Made by a program: the position numbers and the translations under genes | Assembly (NCBI GenBank): GCA_040387195.1 | Contig: JAZKEF010000002.1 | Location: 186,001 to 250,000, forward strand | Origin: UKL13-3 sp040387195 | Lineage (GTDB): Bacteria > Bacteroidota > Bacteroidia > UKL13-3 | Direction: 5' to 3' | Length of the DNA stretch: 64,000 nt | The notes under the pieces: model-generated | The model's database searches: none | Told to the model about the DNA's origin: nothing | The model's input: only the letters and a program-made list of their open reading frames with translations | Part shown: positions 34,352 to 44,076 of the stretch, one piece after another | How positions within the stretch are numbered: position 1 is the stretch's first letter | How the letters are laid out: every line of letters begins with the position of its first letter

Positions 34352-35045
34352 AATATTATTAGTTGAAGACGAAGAGCATTTACAGCACGCACTCAAGTTA
34401 AATCTTGAGATGGAGAATTATACCGTATTTGCAGTAGGTGATGGTAACAGTGCGGTAAAGGCTTTTAGGGAACAAAAATTTGACCTGGTGATATTGGATA
34501 TCATGCTTCCCGAAATGGATGGCCTGATGGTATGTGAACACATCCGCCTGCATGATTCAGATGTACCGGTATTGTTTTTATCGGCAAAAAACACTCCGGC
34601 CGATCGTATTAACGGATTGCGCAAGGGAGCCGATGATTATCTCACCAAACCATTTGACCTGGAAGAACTATTGCTCCGGGTTCATAAACTGATTGAGAAA
34701 AAGGATAAACTGACCAAGTCAGAAACCGGAAAACTTCCTACGGAATATGTTTTTGGCCCCAATAGAATAAATTTTGAAAGCTATGAGGCGCAGGGAGTAA
34801 ATGGCAAAATTGAACTCACCAAAAAGGAAATCCTGCTCATGAAACTTTTGATTGAAAACACTAACCAGGTTGTAAGCCGCGAGCATATCCTGAAGGTTGT
34901 GTGGGATTATACCGTAATTCCGAATACACGCACCATCGACAATTTCATTTTGTCCTTACGCAAATATTTTGAACGTGACCCTAAAAACCCAGAGTTTATA
35001 CAGAGCGTGAGGGGCGTGGGGTACAAATTTGTGGCGGGCGAATAA
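34344..35045 (+). CDS. OmpR/PhoB family response regulator
   Basis: This 233-residue response regulator has a receiver domain with the phospho-acceptor in LVILDIMLPEMDG, the K of the KPFDLEELLLRVH motif, and a C-terminal winged helix (TIDNFILSLRKYFERDPKNPEFIQSV, then GVGYKFV). It is the cognate partner of the kinase at 33239. An OmpR-type DNA-binding domain is the type that reads 11-bp direct repeats, so it is a candidate for the array at 8146, but nothing in the sequence shows this link directly. Confidence 0.94.
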   Translation: MHRILLVEDEEHLQHALKLNLEMENYTVFAVGDGNSAVKAFREQKFDLVILDIMLPEMDGLMVCEHIRLHDSDVPVLFLSAKNTPADRINGLRKGADDYLTKPFDLEELLLRVHKLIEKKDKLTKSETGKLPTEYVFGPNRINFESYEAQGVNGKIELTKKEILLMKLLIENTNQVVSREHILKVVWDYTVIPNTRTIDNFILSLRKYFERDPKNPEFIQSVRGVGYKFVAGE

Positions 35046-35047
35046 TT

Positions 35048-35221
35048 CTATTTCTCTTTTTTTGTTTTACCCCGACCTGCTTTTTTGAGTGCATCATGTA
35101 AAATCCACTCAATTTGTCCGTTGGTACTGCGAAATTCATCTGCAGCCCACTTTTCAATTTGCTCCATCATTTCCTTACTGATGCGCAAGGCAAAAGGTTT
35201 CTTCTCATTTTTATCGCTCAT
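35048..35221 (-). CDS. Small Arc-like ribbon-helix-helix protein
   Basis: This 57-residue protein opens MSDKNEKKPFALRISKEMMEQIEKWAADEF and continues RSTNGQIEWILHDALKKAGR, the strand-helix-helix pattern of the Arc family that binds DNA as a dimer. Its C-terminus is basic (KTKKEK). The ATG at 35221 is 41 nt beyond the stop of the SPFH gene, so it is the second gene of that operon. The stop is 2 nt from the converging response regulator. The SPFH/RHH pairing recurs in Bacteroidota to my knowledge, but its job is not known. Confidence 0.8.
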   Translation of the reverse strand: MSDKNEKKPFALRISKEMMEQIEKWAADEFRSTNGQIEWILHDALKKAGRGKTKKEK

Positions 35222-35262
35222 GGCTCTGTGTTAGCATCCCTGTTTACATGAAACAATTGTTA

Positions 35263-36117
35263 TCAATGGTTGAGTGTACCTGCATTAATGACCGGGCTGG
35301 CAGATCTATCACTGCATAATACAACCATCAGGTTGCTGACCATGGCAGCTTTTTTATCATCATCCAACTCCACAATGTGTTCGGCTGCAAGTTTTTTCAA
35401 CGCAAGATCCACCATTCCAACAGCCCCCTCCACAATTTTGGTACGAGCCGCAACGATGGCAGTTGCCTGCTGACGCTGCAACATCGCCCCTGCAATTTCG
35501 GAAGAATAAGAAAGATTGCTGATGCGCGCTTCCATTACCTCAATGCCGGCAATCGCCAATCGCTCGGTTAACTCTTTAACCAGCTCCTCATGTATTTCGG
35601 TTGCACCACTGCGCAGGGATATTTCGGTTTGGTCATCATCAAAATTATCATAAGGATATGTGCCTGCCAGTTTACGGATGGCCGACTCGCTTTGGATTTT
35701 CACAAAACTTTCGTAATCGTTTACCTCAAAAGCGGCCTTAAACGTTTCGGCCACACGCCAAACCAACACAATTCCAATCATAATCGGGTTACCCAGTTTG
35801 TCGTTCACCTTTATAGGCTGGCTGTCGAGGTTTCTTGCGCGGAGCGATATTTTACGCTTGGTAAAAAAAGGATTTACCCAAAAAAAGCCATTGTCCTTTA
35901 CCGACCCCTTATACTCACCAAAAAGAACCAATACCATGGATTCGTTGGGGTTTACAATAATAAATCCCAATAACAGTGAAAACCCCGTTAGTCCGCTTAG
36001 AACGGCCAAAACAATAAGCTTGTTAACCGCCAGAAAAGGTGTTGCAACAAGAAGCAATAATGTAATTGTCAACGTAACGTAACCTGAGTAAGGGTTAAAA
36101 GTGACTTCGTTTTTCAT
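35263..36117 (-). CDS. SPFH/Band 7 domain protein
   Basis: This 284-residue membrane protein has two N-terminal helices (about 12-60) and an SPFH domain typified by NPNESMVLVLFGEYKGSVKDNGFFWVNP and RARNLDSQPIKVNDKLGNPI. A C-terminal coiled part follows with ERLAIAGIEVMEARISNLSYSSEIAGAMLQRQQA. Such proteins oligomerise in the membrane like HflK or stomatin. It is the first gene of an operon with the small RHH protein. Confidence 0.9.
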   Translation of the reverse strand: MKNEVTFNPYSGYVTLTITLLLLVATPFLAVNKLIVLAVLSGLTGFSLLLGFIIVNPNESMVLVLFGEYKGSVKDNGFFWVNPFFTKRKISLRARNLDSQPIKVNDKLGNPIMIGIVLVWRVAETFKAAFEVNDYESFVKIQSESAIRKLAGTYPYDNFDDDQTEISLRSGATEIHEELVKELTERLAIAGIEVMEARISNLSYSSEIAGAMLQRQQATAIVAARTKIVEGAVGMVDLALKKLAAEHIVELDDDKKAAMVSNLMVVLCSDRSASPVINAGTLNH

Positions 36118-36299
36118 ATGTTGAATGATATTAAAATGATATCACAAAGATATAACTAAAATAATCTAACAAACAAGTAAGGGATAAAAAAAACGCTAAA
36201 AGGAATACCTGCAGTTAAAAGGTGAATGGTTTAGAAATCAACTACTAGCTTCAGGCATTTCCTACTTCGAGCAATTTGGTGTAATTTGCACTCCTGTTT

Positions 36300-38378
36300 A
36301 TGAGTGAACCAAAACGATTTCTAGTAACGGCAGCTTTGCCTTATGCCAACGGTCCGGTGCATATCGGCCATTTAGCAGGATGTTATTTACCTGCCGATAT
36401 TTATGTGCGCTATTTAAAGGCCCGTGGCAAAGACGTGGTGTTTATTTGCGGAAGCGATGAGCATGGGGTTCCCATTACCATTAAAGCCAAAAAGGAAGGA
36501 ATTACACCCCAGCAGGTAGTTGATAAATACAATACCATGATGAGTGATTCTTTTAAAGAATTTGGTATTGAGTTTAGTTATTACGGAAGAACCTCTTCTC
36601 CCACCCACCACAACACAGCGCAGGAGTTTTTTAAAACACTGTATGATAAAGGTGTTTTTAAAGAAGAGGTTACCAAACAATATTATGATGAAGAGGCTAA
36701 GCAGTTTTTAGCAGATCGTTACATTACAGGAACCTGTCCACGTTGTGGCAATCCCGGTGCCTATGGCGATCAGTGCGAAAAATGCGGAACATCATTAAGC
36801 CCCACAGATCTGATCAACCCAAAGTCGGCCTTGAGTGGAGCCACACCGGTATTAAAAGAAACCAAAAACTGGTTTTTGCCGATGGGCGAATTGCAGCAAA
36901 CACCGGCTTTCCAGGAGTACATTAAACGCTTTGACGGATGGAAATCAAATATTAAGGGACAATGTAACAGCTGGCTCACGGAAGGCCTTCAGTCGCGCGC
37001 AATGACCCGCGACCTGGATTGGGGTGTTCCCGTGCCTATAGAAGGCGCTGATGGTAAAGTGTTATACGTTTGGTTCGATGCCCCCATCGGTTACATCTCA
37101 GCAACAAAAGAGTATTTCGAAACAACAGAACTGCAGACTTCGGACCGCGGACCATGGACAAAATACTGGCAAGATGAAGATTCGGCATTGATTCATTTTA
37201 TTGGCAAGGACAATATCGTTTTTCACGCGATCATTTTCCCAATGATGCTGATGACCCATGGAAAATATATTTTACCAACCAATGTTCCGGCTAATGAGTT
37301 TTTAAACCTGGAAGGTGATAAGATATCAACCTCCCGCAACTGGGCAGTTTGGTTACATGAGTACCTGCAGGATTTTCCGGGCAAGCAGGACGTGTTGCGA
37401 TATGCACTGTGTGCCGCTGCTCCTGAAACAAAAGACAATGATTTTACATGGAAAGATTTTCAAAGCCGCAACAACAGTGAGCTGGTAGCTATACTCGGAA
37501 ATTTTGTGAACCGTACCGTTGTGCTTACGCATAAATTTTATGACGGAAAAGTTCCTCCGTTCGATTACAAGGAAGAAGGTTTTGATGAGGCGATGGTAGC
37601 CATGCACATTTTTCAATCCAAAGAAAAGATTGAAAAAAGCATGGATCAGTTCCGCTTCCGTGAAGCGTTATTTGAAGTGATGGAAGTGGCACGTTTGGGA
37701 AACAAATTCCTGGCCGATCACGAACCCTGGAAACTGATTAAAACCAACGAAAAGAAAACAGCGGCTATCATGAACCTGGCGTTGCAGATTTGTGCCAACC
37801 TCAGCGTACTGATGAAACCATTTTTGCCCCACTCCTCACAAGACCTTGAAAAAATGACAGGCAAAACATTTGGGTGGAATGATATAGGAAGTATGTTGTT
37901 GATGCAAGAAGGGGATGCAATTGGAGAAGCTGTGCTGATGTATGAAAAAATAGAGGATGAAACGATAGAGCTGCAATTGCAAAAACTGGCAGCAAGCAAA
38001 GTTGCCAATAGCGAACAGCCTGTGGCCAACAATCCGTTAACCGAAGTAAAAGCCGATATTACTTATGACGACTTTGATAAACTTGATTTACGGGTAGGTA
38101 AAGTATTGGAAGCAGAGAAAGTTCCCAAAGCAGATAAACTATTGAAGCTGATTGTGGATTTAGGATTTGAAAAACGTACCATCCTCAGTGGGATAGCAGA
38201 ATATTACCAACCCGAAGAACTGGTGGGGAAACTGGTTACTGTAGTGGCTAATTTAGCTCCCCGCAAAATACGGGGAATAGAAAGCCAGGGAATGTTGCTG
38301 ATGGCCGGAAACGATTTTGGAAAACTATACAGTGTCGGTCCCGATAAAGATATTGAACCGGGAAGTGTGGTAAAATAA
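36300..38378 (+). CDS. metG: Methionyl-tRNA synthetase
   Basis: The enzyme charges initiator and elongator tRNA-Met. The class I motifs are PYANGPVHIGHLAG (HIGH-type) near residue 15 and KISTSRNW (KMSKS-type) near 339. A zinc knuckle CPRCGNPGAYGDQCEKCG lies at about 145-162. At 692 residues it includes the C-terminal EMAP-type tRNA-binding domain from about 582 (YDDFDKLDLRVGKVLEAEKV). A -7-like TAATTTG ends 11 nt before the ATG. Confidence 0.97.
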   Translation: MSEPKRFLVTAALPYANGPVHIGHLAGCYLPADIYVRYLKARGKDVVFICGSDEHGVPITIKAKKEGITPQQVVDKYNTMMSDSFKEFGIEFSYYGRTSSPTHHNTAQEFFKTLYDKGVFKEEVTKQYYDEEAKQFLADRYITGTCPRCGNPGAYGDQCEKCGTSLSPTDLINPKSALSGATPVLKETKNWFLPMGELQQTPAFQEYIKRFDGWKSNIKGQCNSWLTEGLQSRAMTRDLDWGVPVPIEGADGKVLYVWFDAPIGYISATKEYFETTELQTSDRGPWTKYWQDEDSALIHFIGKDNIVFHAIIFPMMLMTHGKYILPTNVPANEFLNLEGDKISTSRNWAVWLHEYLQDFPGKQDVLRYALCAAAPETKDNDFTWKDFQSRNNSELVAILGNFVNRTVVLTHKFYDGKVPPFDYKEEGFDEAMVAMHIFQSKEKIEKSMDQFRFREALFEVMEVARLGNKFLADHEPWKLIKTNEKKTAAIMNLALQICANLSVLMKPFLPHSSQDLEKMTGKTFGWNDIGSMLLMQEGDAIGEAVLMYEKIEDETIELQLQKLAASKVANSEQPVANNPLTEVKADITYDDFDKLDLRVGKVLEAEKVPKADKLLKLIVDLGFEKRTILSGIAEYYQPEELVGKLVTVVANLAPRKIRGIESQGMLLMAGNDFGKLYSVGPDKDIEPGSVVK

Positions 38379-38449
38379 TGGGCAAAAATTCGAATAATCA
38401 AAAACGAAATTCGAAAAATGTGCAGATTAAATGCATATTCGCAAACATA

Positions 38450-38484
38450 AATTCGCAATTCTGAATTCGTAATTCTCAATTGCA
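38450..38484. repeat. Heptad-period array 3
   Basis: Five consecutive 7-mers: AATTCGC, AATTCTG, AATTCGT, AATTCTC, AATTGCA. It ends 4 nt before tRNA-Arg. More AATTCG-like words lie in the 70 nt upstream without a strict period. Confidence 0.65.
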
Positions 38485-38488
38485 TTAT

Positions 38489-38560
38489 GGTCTCATAGTT
38501 CAATGGATAGAATAGATGTTTCCTAAACATTTGATGTGAGTTCGATTCTCGCTGAGACTA
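38489..38560 (+). tRNA. tRNA-Arg (anticodon CCU)
   Basis: The 72-nt cloverleaf has an acceptor GGTCTCA/TGAGACT (first pair G-U), a D arm GTTC/GAAT, an anticodon loop TTCCTAA (CCU) on a GATGT/ACATT stem, and a T arm with TTCGATT loop. CCA is not encoded. It decodes AGG. Confidence 0.93.
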
Positions 38561-38566
38561 CAACAT

Positions 38567-38592
38567 AGGCTGCTCATTTGAGTGGCCTTTTG
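38567..38592 (+). terminator. Intrinsic terminator after tRNA-Arg
   Basis: A 10-bp stem with two G-U pairs (38567-38576 with 38579-38588) is followed by TTT. It starts 6 nt after the tRNA. Confidence 0.65.
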
Positions 38593-38668
38593 TATTTCCC
38601 CCCATAATCCTGAAATACAAAACGAACTGCAAGGAATAAATGAATGTTTTGAAAGGGGCTAACACAAC

Positions 38669-38701
38669 AAAATCCTGAAATTTTAATAATTTCAGGATTT
38701 T
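38669..38701 (-). terminator. Terminator after tRNA-Phe
   Basis: A perfect 14-bp stem (38669-38682 with 38688-38701) has a 5-nt loop and A/T runs on both ends. It lies 14 nt downstream of tRNA-Phe on the minus strand, and the stem is symmetric enough to work either way. Confidence 0.75.
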
Positions 38702-38714
38702 AATATTTGTTGGG

Positions 38715-38787
38715 TGGTGTGGGAGGGAATCGAACCCCCGACACAAAGATTTTCAGTCTTTTGCTCTACCGACTGAGCTACCGCACC
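38715..38787 (-). tRNA. tRNA-Phe (anticodon GAA)
   Basis: The 73-nt cloverleaf read on the minus strand has a GCTC/GAGC D stem, an anticodon stem AAAGA/TCTTT with loop CTGAAAA (GAA), and a T arm GGGGG/CCCTC with TTCGATT. The acceptor GGTGCGG/CCACACC pairs except for one C-A mismatch at the fifth position. CCA is not encoded. Confidence 0.93.
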
Positions 38788-38918
38788 ATTTGTTGGGGAT
38801 GCAAAAGTAAGATTTTTCGCATACGATGCAAATGATTTTTAAATTTTCTAAATTTTTTTGTTGTGTTATGGCTCTCCGTTTTTTCACTATTATTGTGAGC
38901 ATACAAGCCATCCGGACC

Positions 38919-40223
38919 ATGATAGCACAAATACTTTTTCTACTTATCTCGGGAATTGCAACCTACTTTTTTGCGAAAAATATCGGAACCATCCGCAGGA
39001 ATATTCTGCTGGGCAAAGACATAGACATTAGCGACAATAAACCCGAACGTTGGAAAACCATGCTTAAGGTAGCCTTTGGCCAGACCAAAATGGCTGCCCG
39101 TCCCATCCCATTTGTATTGCATTTAATTGTGTACGTTGGGTTTGTTCTGATCAATATTGAAGTGCTCGAAATCCTTATTGATGGTATTTTTGGAACACAC
39201 CGGGTTCTGTCGGTGCTGGGCCCTGTTTACAATATCGCCATCGGATTTTTTGAAATCCTGGCTTTGGGTGTGTTGGTTTCATGCGTTATTTTTCTTTGCC
39301 GCAGGTATATTGTTAAACTAAAACGCTTCCAGAGCCCTGAATTAAAAGGGTTTCCCAATCAGGATGCTACAACCATTTTGTTCATCGAAATAGTGTTGAT
39401 GGTTGCTTTGCTTAAAATGAATGCAGCCGACCAGTTATTGCAGGCACACGGAGCAGAACACTACACCAAAGCAGGTTCATTCCCGGTGAGCAGTTGGCTG
39501 ATAGTACCATTTTACGAATCGTTGAGTGATGGCACATTGATGATGCTGGAACGTGGCATGTGGTGGTTTCATATCCTTGGCATTTTTGCATTCATGAATT
39601 ACCTGCCGTTCAGCAAGCATTTTCATATCATCATGGCTTTCCCAAACACCTATTATTCCAACTTAAAAGCCAAAGGAAACCTTAATAATATGGCATCAGT
39701 TACACAAGAGGTAAAACTGATGCTTGATCCCACAGCCGCCACCCCTGAAGGATATACACCACCAACCAGTTTTGGCGTAAAGGACGTACAAGACCTAACC
39801 TGGAAAAACCTGATGGATGCATACACCTGCACCGAATGTGGAAGATGTACCTCCAGCTGTCCGCAAAACATTACCGGTAAATTGTTATCACCCCGCAAAA
39901 TTGTAATGGACGTTCGCGACCGATTGGATGAGGTTGGAAAAAACATAGATGCTAACAAAGGCAGTTTTGTGGATGATGGTAAAAACCTGCACAGTTATAT
40001 AAGCGAAGCTGAACTATGGGCCTGCAATACCTGTAATGCCTGCGTTGAAGCTTGTCCGATTAATATTAACCCGATGGAAATGATTGTGGAGATGCGCAGG
40101 TATAAGGTAATGGAACAATCATCGGCCCCGGCAACCATCAATAATATGTTTACCAATTTGGAAAACAACCAGGCCCCATGGCAATTTAGTCCGATGGACA
40201 GAGCTAACTGGACACAGGAATAA
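38919..40223 (+). CDS. Membrane-anchored Fe-S oxidoreductase subunit (HdrC/E-like fusion)
   Basis: This 434-residue protein has about five N-terminal membrane helices. Its soluble C-terminus carries two 4Fe-4S motifs: CTECGRCTSSCP and CNTCNACVEACP, each with the fourth cysteine before a proline. It is of the heterodisulfide-reductase-like kind that passes electrons between quinone and a CCG-domain partner. The partner is encoded at 44077. I use the ATG at 38919 because homologues start near MIAQILFLL. The substrate is unknown. Confidence 0.85.
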   Translation: MIAQILFLLISGIATYFFAKNIGTIRRNILLGKDIDISDNKPERWKTMLKVAFGQTKMAARPIPFVLHLIVYVGFVLINIEVLEILIDGIFGTHRVLSVLGPVYNIAIGFFEILALGVLVSCVIFLCRRYIVKLKRFQSPELKGFPNQDATTILFIEIVLMVALLKMNAADQLLQAHGAEHYTKAGSFPVSSWLIVPFYESLSDGTLMMLERGMWWFHILGIFAFMNYLPFSKHFHIIMAFPNTYYSNLKAKGNLNNMASVTQEVKLMLDPTAATPEGYTPPTSFGVKDVQDLTWKNLMDAYTCTECGRCTSSCPQNITGKLLSPRKIVMDVRDRLDEVGKNIDANKGSFVDDGKNLHSYISEAELWACNTCNACVEACPININPMEMIVEMRRYKVMEQSSAPATINNMFTNLENNQAPWQFSPMDRANWTQE

Positions 40224-40230
40224 TCCTTAT

Positions 40231-40887
40231 CTAAAACAGCATAAACCACCGATTTTTCACCGCTACCATGACTGCTTGCGTTTTACTGCTCACGTGCAGC
40301 TTTTGGTATATTTTGGTAATATGTGTGCGCACGGTATGCGGACTGATAAAAAGTTTATCGGCAACTCCTTTATAATCCAATCCCTCAACCAATCCTTTCA
40401 GGATATCCATTTCACGTACCGACAAGACCGTTTCTTCTTTTCCTCTCTTTTCTGATTTTCCTTCCACCAGTAATTGCAAGGCTTTACGGGCAATTCGCGG
40501 ACTCATGGGTGATCCTCCGTATTCCACAATTTCCCTGATAGCTGAAATGATGCGGTCAATATTTTCGTCCTTTAACAAGTATCCGATAGCCCCCGCTTTA
40601 ATTGCCTCAAAAATCTTATCATCATCATCGAATACGGTGAGCATTACAAATTTGGTTTGATGATATAACTCGGATGCAATGTTAACGGCATCAATTCCAT
40701 TCATAACAGGCATGTCAATATCCATTAATACAACATCCGGCAATTGTTGCTGCTGCTTCATCTGCTCTATAAAATCTTCTCCATTGGCAGCCAGGAAAAG
40801 CACCTCCATATCACTAACCGATACGAGTTTTTCTGAAAGCGAAACCCGGTTGGGTTGTTTATCATCAACAATGGCTATGTGTATCAT
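40231..40887 (-). CDS. NarL/FixJ family response regulator
   Basis: This 218-residue regulator has a receiver domain with phospho-acceptor in DVVLMDIDMPVMNG and a C-terminal LuxR-type helix-turn-helix (VLSVREMDILKGLVEGLDYKGVADKLFISPHTVRTHI). It follows its kinase by 63 nt on the minus strand. It lies between the two Fe-S subunit genes but faces the other way, with 7 nt to the converging gene. Confidence 0.93.
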   Translation of the reverse strand: MIHIAIVDDKQPNRVSLSEKLVSVSDMEVLFLAANGEDFIEQMKQQQQLPDVVLMDIDMPVMNGIDAVNIASELYHQTKFVMLTVFDDDDKIFEAIKAGAIGYLLKDENIDRIISAIREIVEYGGSPMSPRIARKALQLLVEGKSEKRGKEETVLSVREMDILKGLVEGLDYKGVADKLFISPHTVRTHITKIYQKLHVSSKTQAVMVAVKNRWFMLF

Positions 40888-40950
40888 GGCGTACTCATTT
40901 AAACAACAAATTTGGAACTAACATCCCGATGAACCAATACAGCAAATGCA

Positions 40951-43911
40951 TCATTTTAACTGCAATACCAAATGGGTACCTTTCCCTTTTTCGGACTGTA
41001 TGGTTAATGATGCATTCGTTTCAGAGGCGCGCGCCTGCATATTCACCAAACCATAATGTCCCTTTCGTTGTGCCTCGTTCCAATCAAAACCAATTCCGTT
41101 ATCCTCAATGGTAAATCCAAATGTTATTGCTTCATTGCTTTCAAAATGGATATGAACTTCCGAACACTGGGCATGCTTAAGGCAATTGTTGAATGCCTCC
41201 TGACAAATACGGAACATATTGAGTGCAACAGCAGGGGAAAGATTGGTACTTGCCTTAAAATCATCCCTGAAGTGTACATGTACCTTATCATTAAACTCCA
41301 GCATTTTTAAGGCAAACTGCTTAAACCTGTCGGCAAACTCTTCAACACTTAAGGTGGTATTGCTGATGGCCCAAATGGTTTGCCGAAGGGTAAGAATGGC
41401 ATTCCTGCCCGTTTCACTCAATGCCTTTAGTCTCTGTTGCTCTTCTGACTCACTTATCTGATCCGGATGTTCCAACATCCATTCAATATTGGTAATCAGA
41501 TAAGACAATTGTGCCCCTACATTATCGTGCAGATCTCGTGAAATTCTCAGGCGTTCCTGTTCAAGCTTTTGCTGGATCTCCAATTCTCTTGTAATACGGA
41601 TCTTTTGTCTGTTAATCCAAATATAGATCAAGCTGGTAAGTATCGATATGAGTCCGATTCCTAAAAGAGCATAAAACCAGATTGTTTTCCAAAAAGGAGG
41701 ATTAATCAGGATGTTTATTTCTTTAGGCGTTTCATTCCAAACGCCATCTCCGTTAGCTGCTTTAATCTTAAATGTATACCGGCCATGCGGCAAATTGGCA
41801 TACCTCGCAAAATGCCTGGTGCCGCTTTGAATCCAGTTGTTATCATAGCCTTCCAGTTTATACATGTATGTATTCTCCTCTGGCTGGCTAAACTCTAAAG
41901 CCGAAAAATCAAATGACAGGGTGTTTTCAAGATACGTAAGCTTGAGCGTTGTTTTTTCATTGTATGCCGTATCACTGTGATAAGGTAAATCACCCAGTAA
42001 TATTTCATTGATGCTCAGTTGCGGTTGCCGGGTATTCCGGATCAGGTTATTCGGATCAATGATGTTTACTCCGTTCACTCCTCCAAAATAAAGCAGCCCT
42101 TTCTCATCTTTACAAAATGCTCCGGTATTAAATTCATTGCTCTGCAAACCATCCTTTTTTGAATAATGAATAAGCTGTCCGGTATTTAAGTCCAACCGGC
42201 TAAGTCCTTTATTGTGACTCATCCATATATGCCCCTTTGAGTCCTCCAGCACACCATAAATAAAATCATCAGGGAGCCCGTTCGACACATCATATTTGTC
42301 TAAAGTTTCGGCTTTTTCATTCACCTCAAACAGGCCTTCAATCGTACCAACAAATATTCTTCCCTTCTGCGTTTTGCAAATTGATTTTACAAAAACCTGA
42401 ATGTTTGTGTTTCGGATTGTTTGTGTTTTTTCATCACACAGCAACAACCTCTTGTCGGATCCTACCAAATACTTTCCTTCTGACAAGCGGACGGCACAAC
42501 TTATATAGGCATTAGGTACAAGGATGATTTCCTTTATGGTTTGAGGAGTAGAAAACCGGGCAAGAACATTTGTATCATTCCGGATAAAACAAGTGAGATA
42601 ACTCTTATCCGGTTGACGAAAGAAAAAAGGGTATGATAACCCAATCATGTTTTTCCTCATCAGTTCCTTATCTCTTTGATAATCGTATAAAATAAATTCA
42701 TTATCATTCGTAAGGAGCAGCTGGTTTGGTGCATATAACGTAACAGCCAACACTCCAGCAATCTCTTTCTTTTCAACAAACCTCTTTAGTTTATAGGAAC
42801 CATTCTTATTAAAAAGAACGAGCCCTTCACCATATAACCCTGCAGCAATTTTCCCTTCCGGAAGAGACACAATAGCTTTTACCATATTGGTTTTTTCATC
42901 CTTTGTGCGGTAGTGTTCAAATTTGTTTTTATATGGAGACCATACTTTAATACCTCCTCCATTGGTGCACAGGTATAAATTATCACTCCTGTCTGTGTTT
43001 ACAGATTGTATGTAGTAATAGGATTCTTCATTGGTGTTTGAAAAATTATCTGTGTGACTTTCGATAGCAAAGGTGCGGGGATCAAACACAAACAATCCAT
43101 AAGGAGATCCGGCATAGATCTTGTTTTTCCAATGGGTATATCCGGTAAAGAGATATTGTTTACGGTTGCGCTCCGGAAAAATCCGGGTTTCCATCACCAA
43201 CCGGTTTTCCATAAACCGATAGGTATAAACGAACTGTTGGTACATGGAAAAAAATGATGTGTCGGATAGGTAACCGAAACAGGTTCCATATTCCCTCGGT
43301 AAAGAGATTCTTTTATATGTATCGTTTTTAGTATTAAGTGTAATTATTTCCTTATGTGATACTGCGATGCAAAAAAGATGACCCACTTTTACAACATTGC
43401 GCGTAGACCCGAATGTGTTTTTGGATTCATCAGCAATAACCAGCTGTTTCACTATTTTTTTTGACTCTCTGTCCAAAGCCACCAATCGTTCTTCGCCAGC
43501 TAAAAACCAGATCCGTCCATTTTCATCCTCACCCACCTTACTTACAATCTGGGGCGTTTGATATACATTCCGGAAGCAGTCGTTCATGCGGTCATATACC
43601 GCAATTCCTTTATCATACGCAATCCAAAGTTGCTGTTTGCTATCTTCCAGAAAATGAAACCCTGTTACACCACCAATACTATTGCTATCATCCTTATTGC
43701 TTTTATAGTGCTTCATTTTGTATCCGTCAAAACGATTCACACCATCTGCCGTGCTTATCCATAAATACCCTCTGTAATCCTGAAAAACTTCCCATACGGT
43801 GTTTTGTGCAAGACCATTTTCTACTGAGAATGTTGTATAGTTCCGATGAACCTGTGCTAAACATAAACAGCAAGTGGATAAGGAAAAAATTAACAATATG
43901 ATTTGTTTCAT
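40951..43911 (-). CDS. Two-component sensor with beta-propeller, Y_Y_Y and HisKA_3 domains
   Basis: The 986-residue sensor has a signal peptide (MKQIILLIFSLSTCCLCLAQ) and a long periplasmic propeller of Reg_prop blades (e.g. VWEVFQDYRGYLWISTADGVNRFDG, IYGVLEDSKGHIWMSHNKGLSRLD). A Y_Y_Y-type Ig domain follows (YMYKLEGYDNNW and YTFKIKAANGDGVW), then one membrane helix, HisKA_3 (RISRDLHDNVGAQLSYL) and an ATPase domain. It pairs with the NarL-type regulator downstream. I use the ATG at 43911 to place the signal peptide correctly. It is not a one-protein hybrid. Confidence 0.9.
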   Translation of the reverse strand: MKQIILLIFSLSTCCLCLAQVHRNYTTFSVENGLAQNTVWEVFQDYRGYLWISTADGVNRFDGYKMKHYKSNKDDSNSIGGVTGFHFLEDSKQQLWIAYDKGIAVYDRMNDCFRNVYQTPQIVSKVGEDENGRIWFLAGEERLVALDRESKKIVKQLVIADESKNTFGSTRNVVKVGHLFCIAVSHKEIITLNTKNDTYKRISLPREYGTCFGYLSDTSFFSMYQQFVYTYRFMENRLVMETRIFPERNRKQYLFTGYTHWKNKIYAGSPYGLFVFDPRTFAIESHTDNFSNTNEESYYYIQSVNTDRSDNLYLCTNGGGIKVWSPYKNKFEHYRTKDEKTNMVKAIVSLPEGKIAAGLYGEGLVLFNKNGSYKLKRFVEKKEIAGVLAVTLYAPNQLLLTNDNEFILYDYQRDKELMRKNMIGLSYPFFFRQPDKSYLTCFIRNDTNVLARFSTPQTIKEIILVPNAYISCAVRLSEGKYLVGSDKRLLLCDEKTQTIRNTNIQVFVKSICKTQKGRIFVGTIEGLFEVNEKAETLDKYDVSNGLPDDFIYGVLEDSKGHIWMSHNKGLSRLDLNTGQLIHYSKKDGLQSNEFNTGAFCKDEKGLLYFGGVNGVNIIDPNNLIRNTRQPQLSINEILLGDLPYHSDTAYNEKTTLKLTYLENTLSFDFSALEFSQPEENTYMYKLEGYDNNWIQSGTRHFARYANLPHGRYTFKIKAANGDGVWNETPKEINILINPPFWKTIWFYALLGIGLISILTSLIYIWINRQKIRITRELEIQQKLEQERLRISRDLHDNVGAQLSYLITNIEWMLEHPDQISESEEQQRLKALSETGRNAILTLRQTIWAISNTTLSVEEFADRFKQFALKMLEFNDKVHVHFRDDFKASTNLSPAVALNMFRICQEAFNNCLKHAQCSEVHIHFESNEAITFGFTIEDNGIGFDWNEAQRKGHYGLVNMQARASETNASLTIQSEKGKGTHLVLQLK

Positions 43912-44076
43912 GCCCGGCATAAAAATACAGCATATGCGTTGTTTACCAAGAGTCGGTAATGATAAATCTTTGTTGCAGGGAGTTCTTTTTAGTAAAGCAT
44001 TGCTTAACAATAAGAGGAAAAATTCTTTTTGCCCCCATTAGGGATTTCCCTAAATTGCCAGCAAATACAAATGTAT

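Noticed and set aside
33239..35045. Naming the kinase/regulator pair phoR/phoB
   Set aside because: The architecture is general for OmpR-type systems, no pst or phoU genes are adjacent, and the porin array is 25 kb away.
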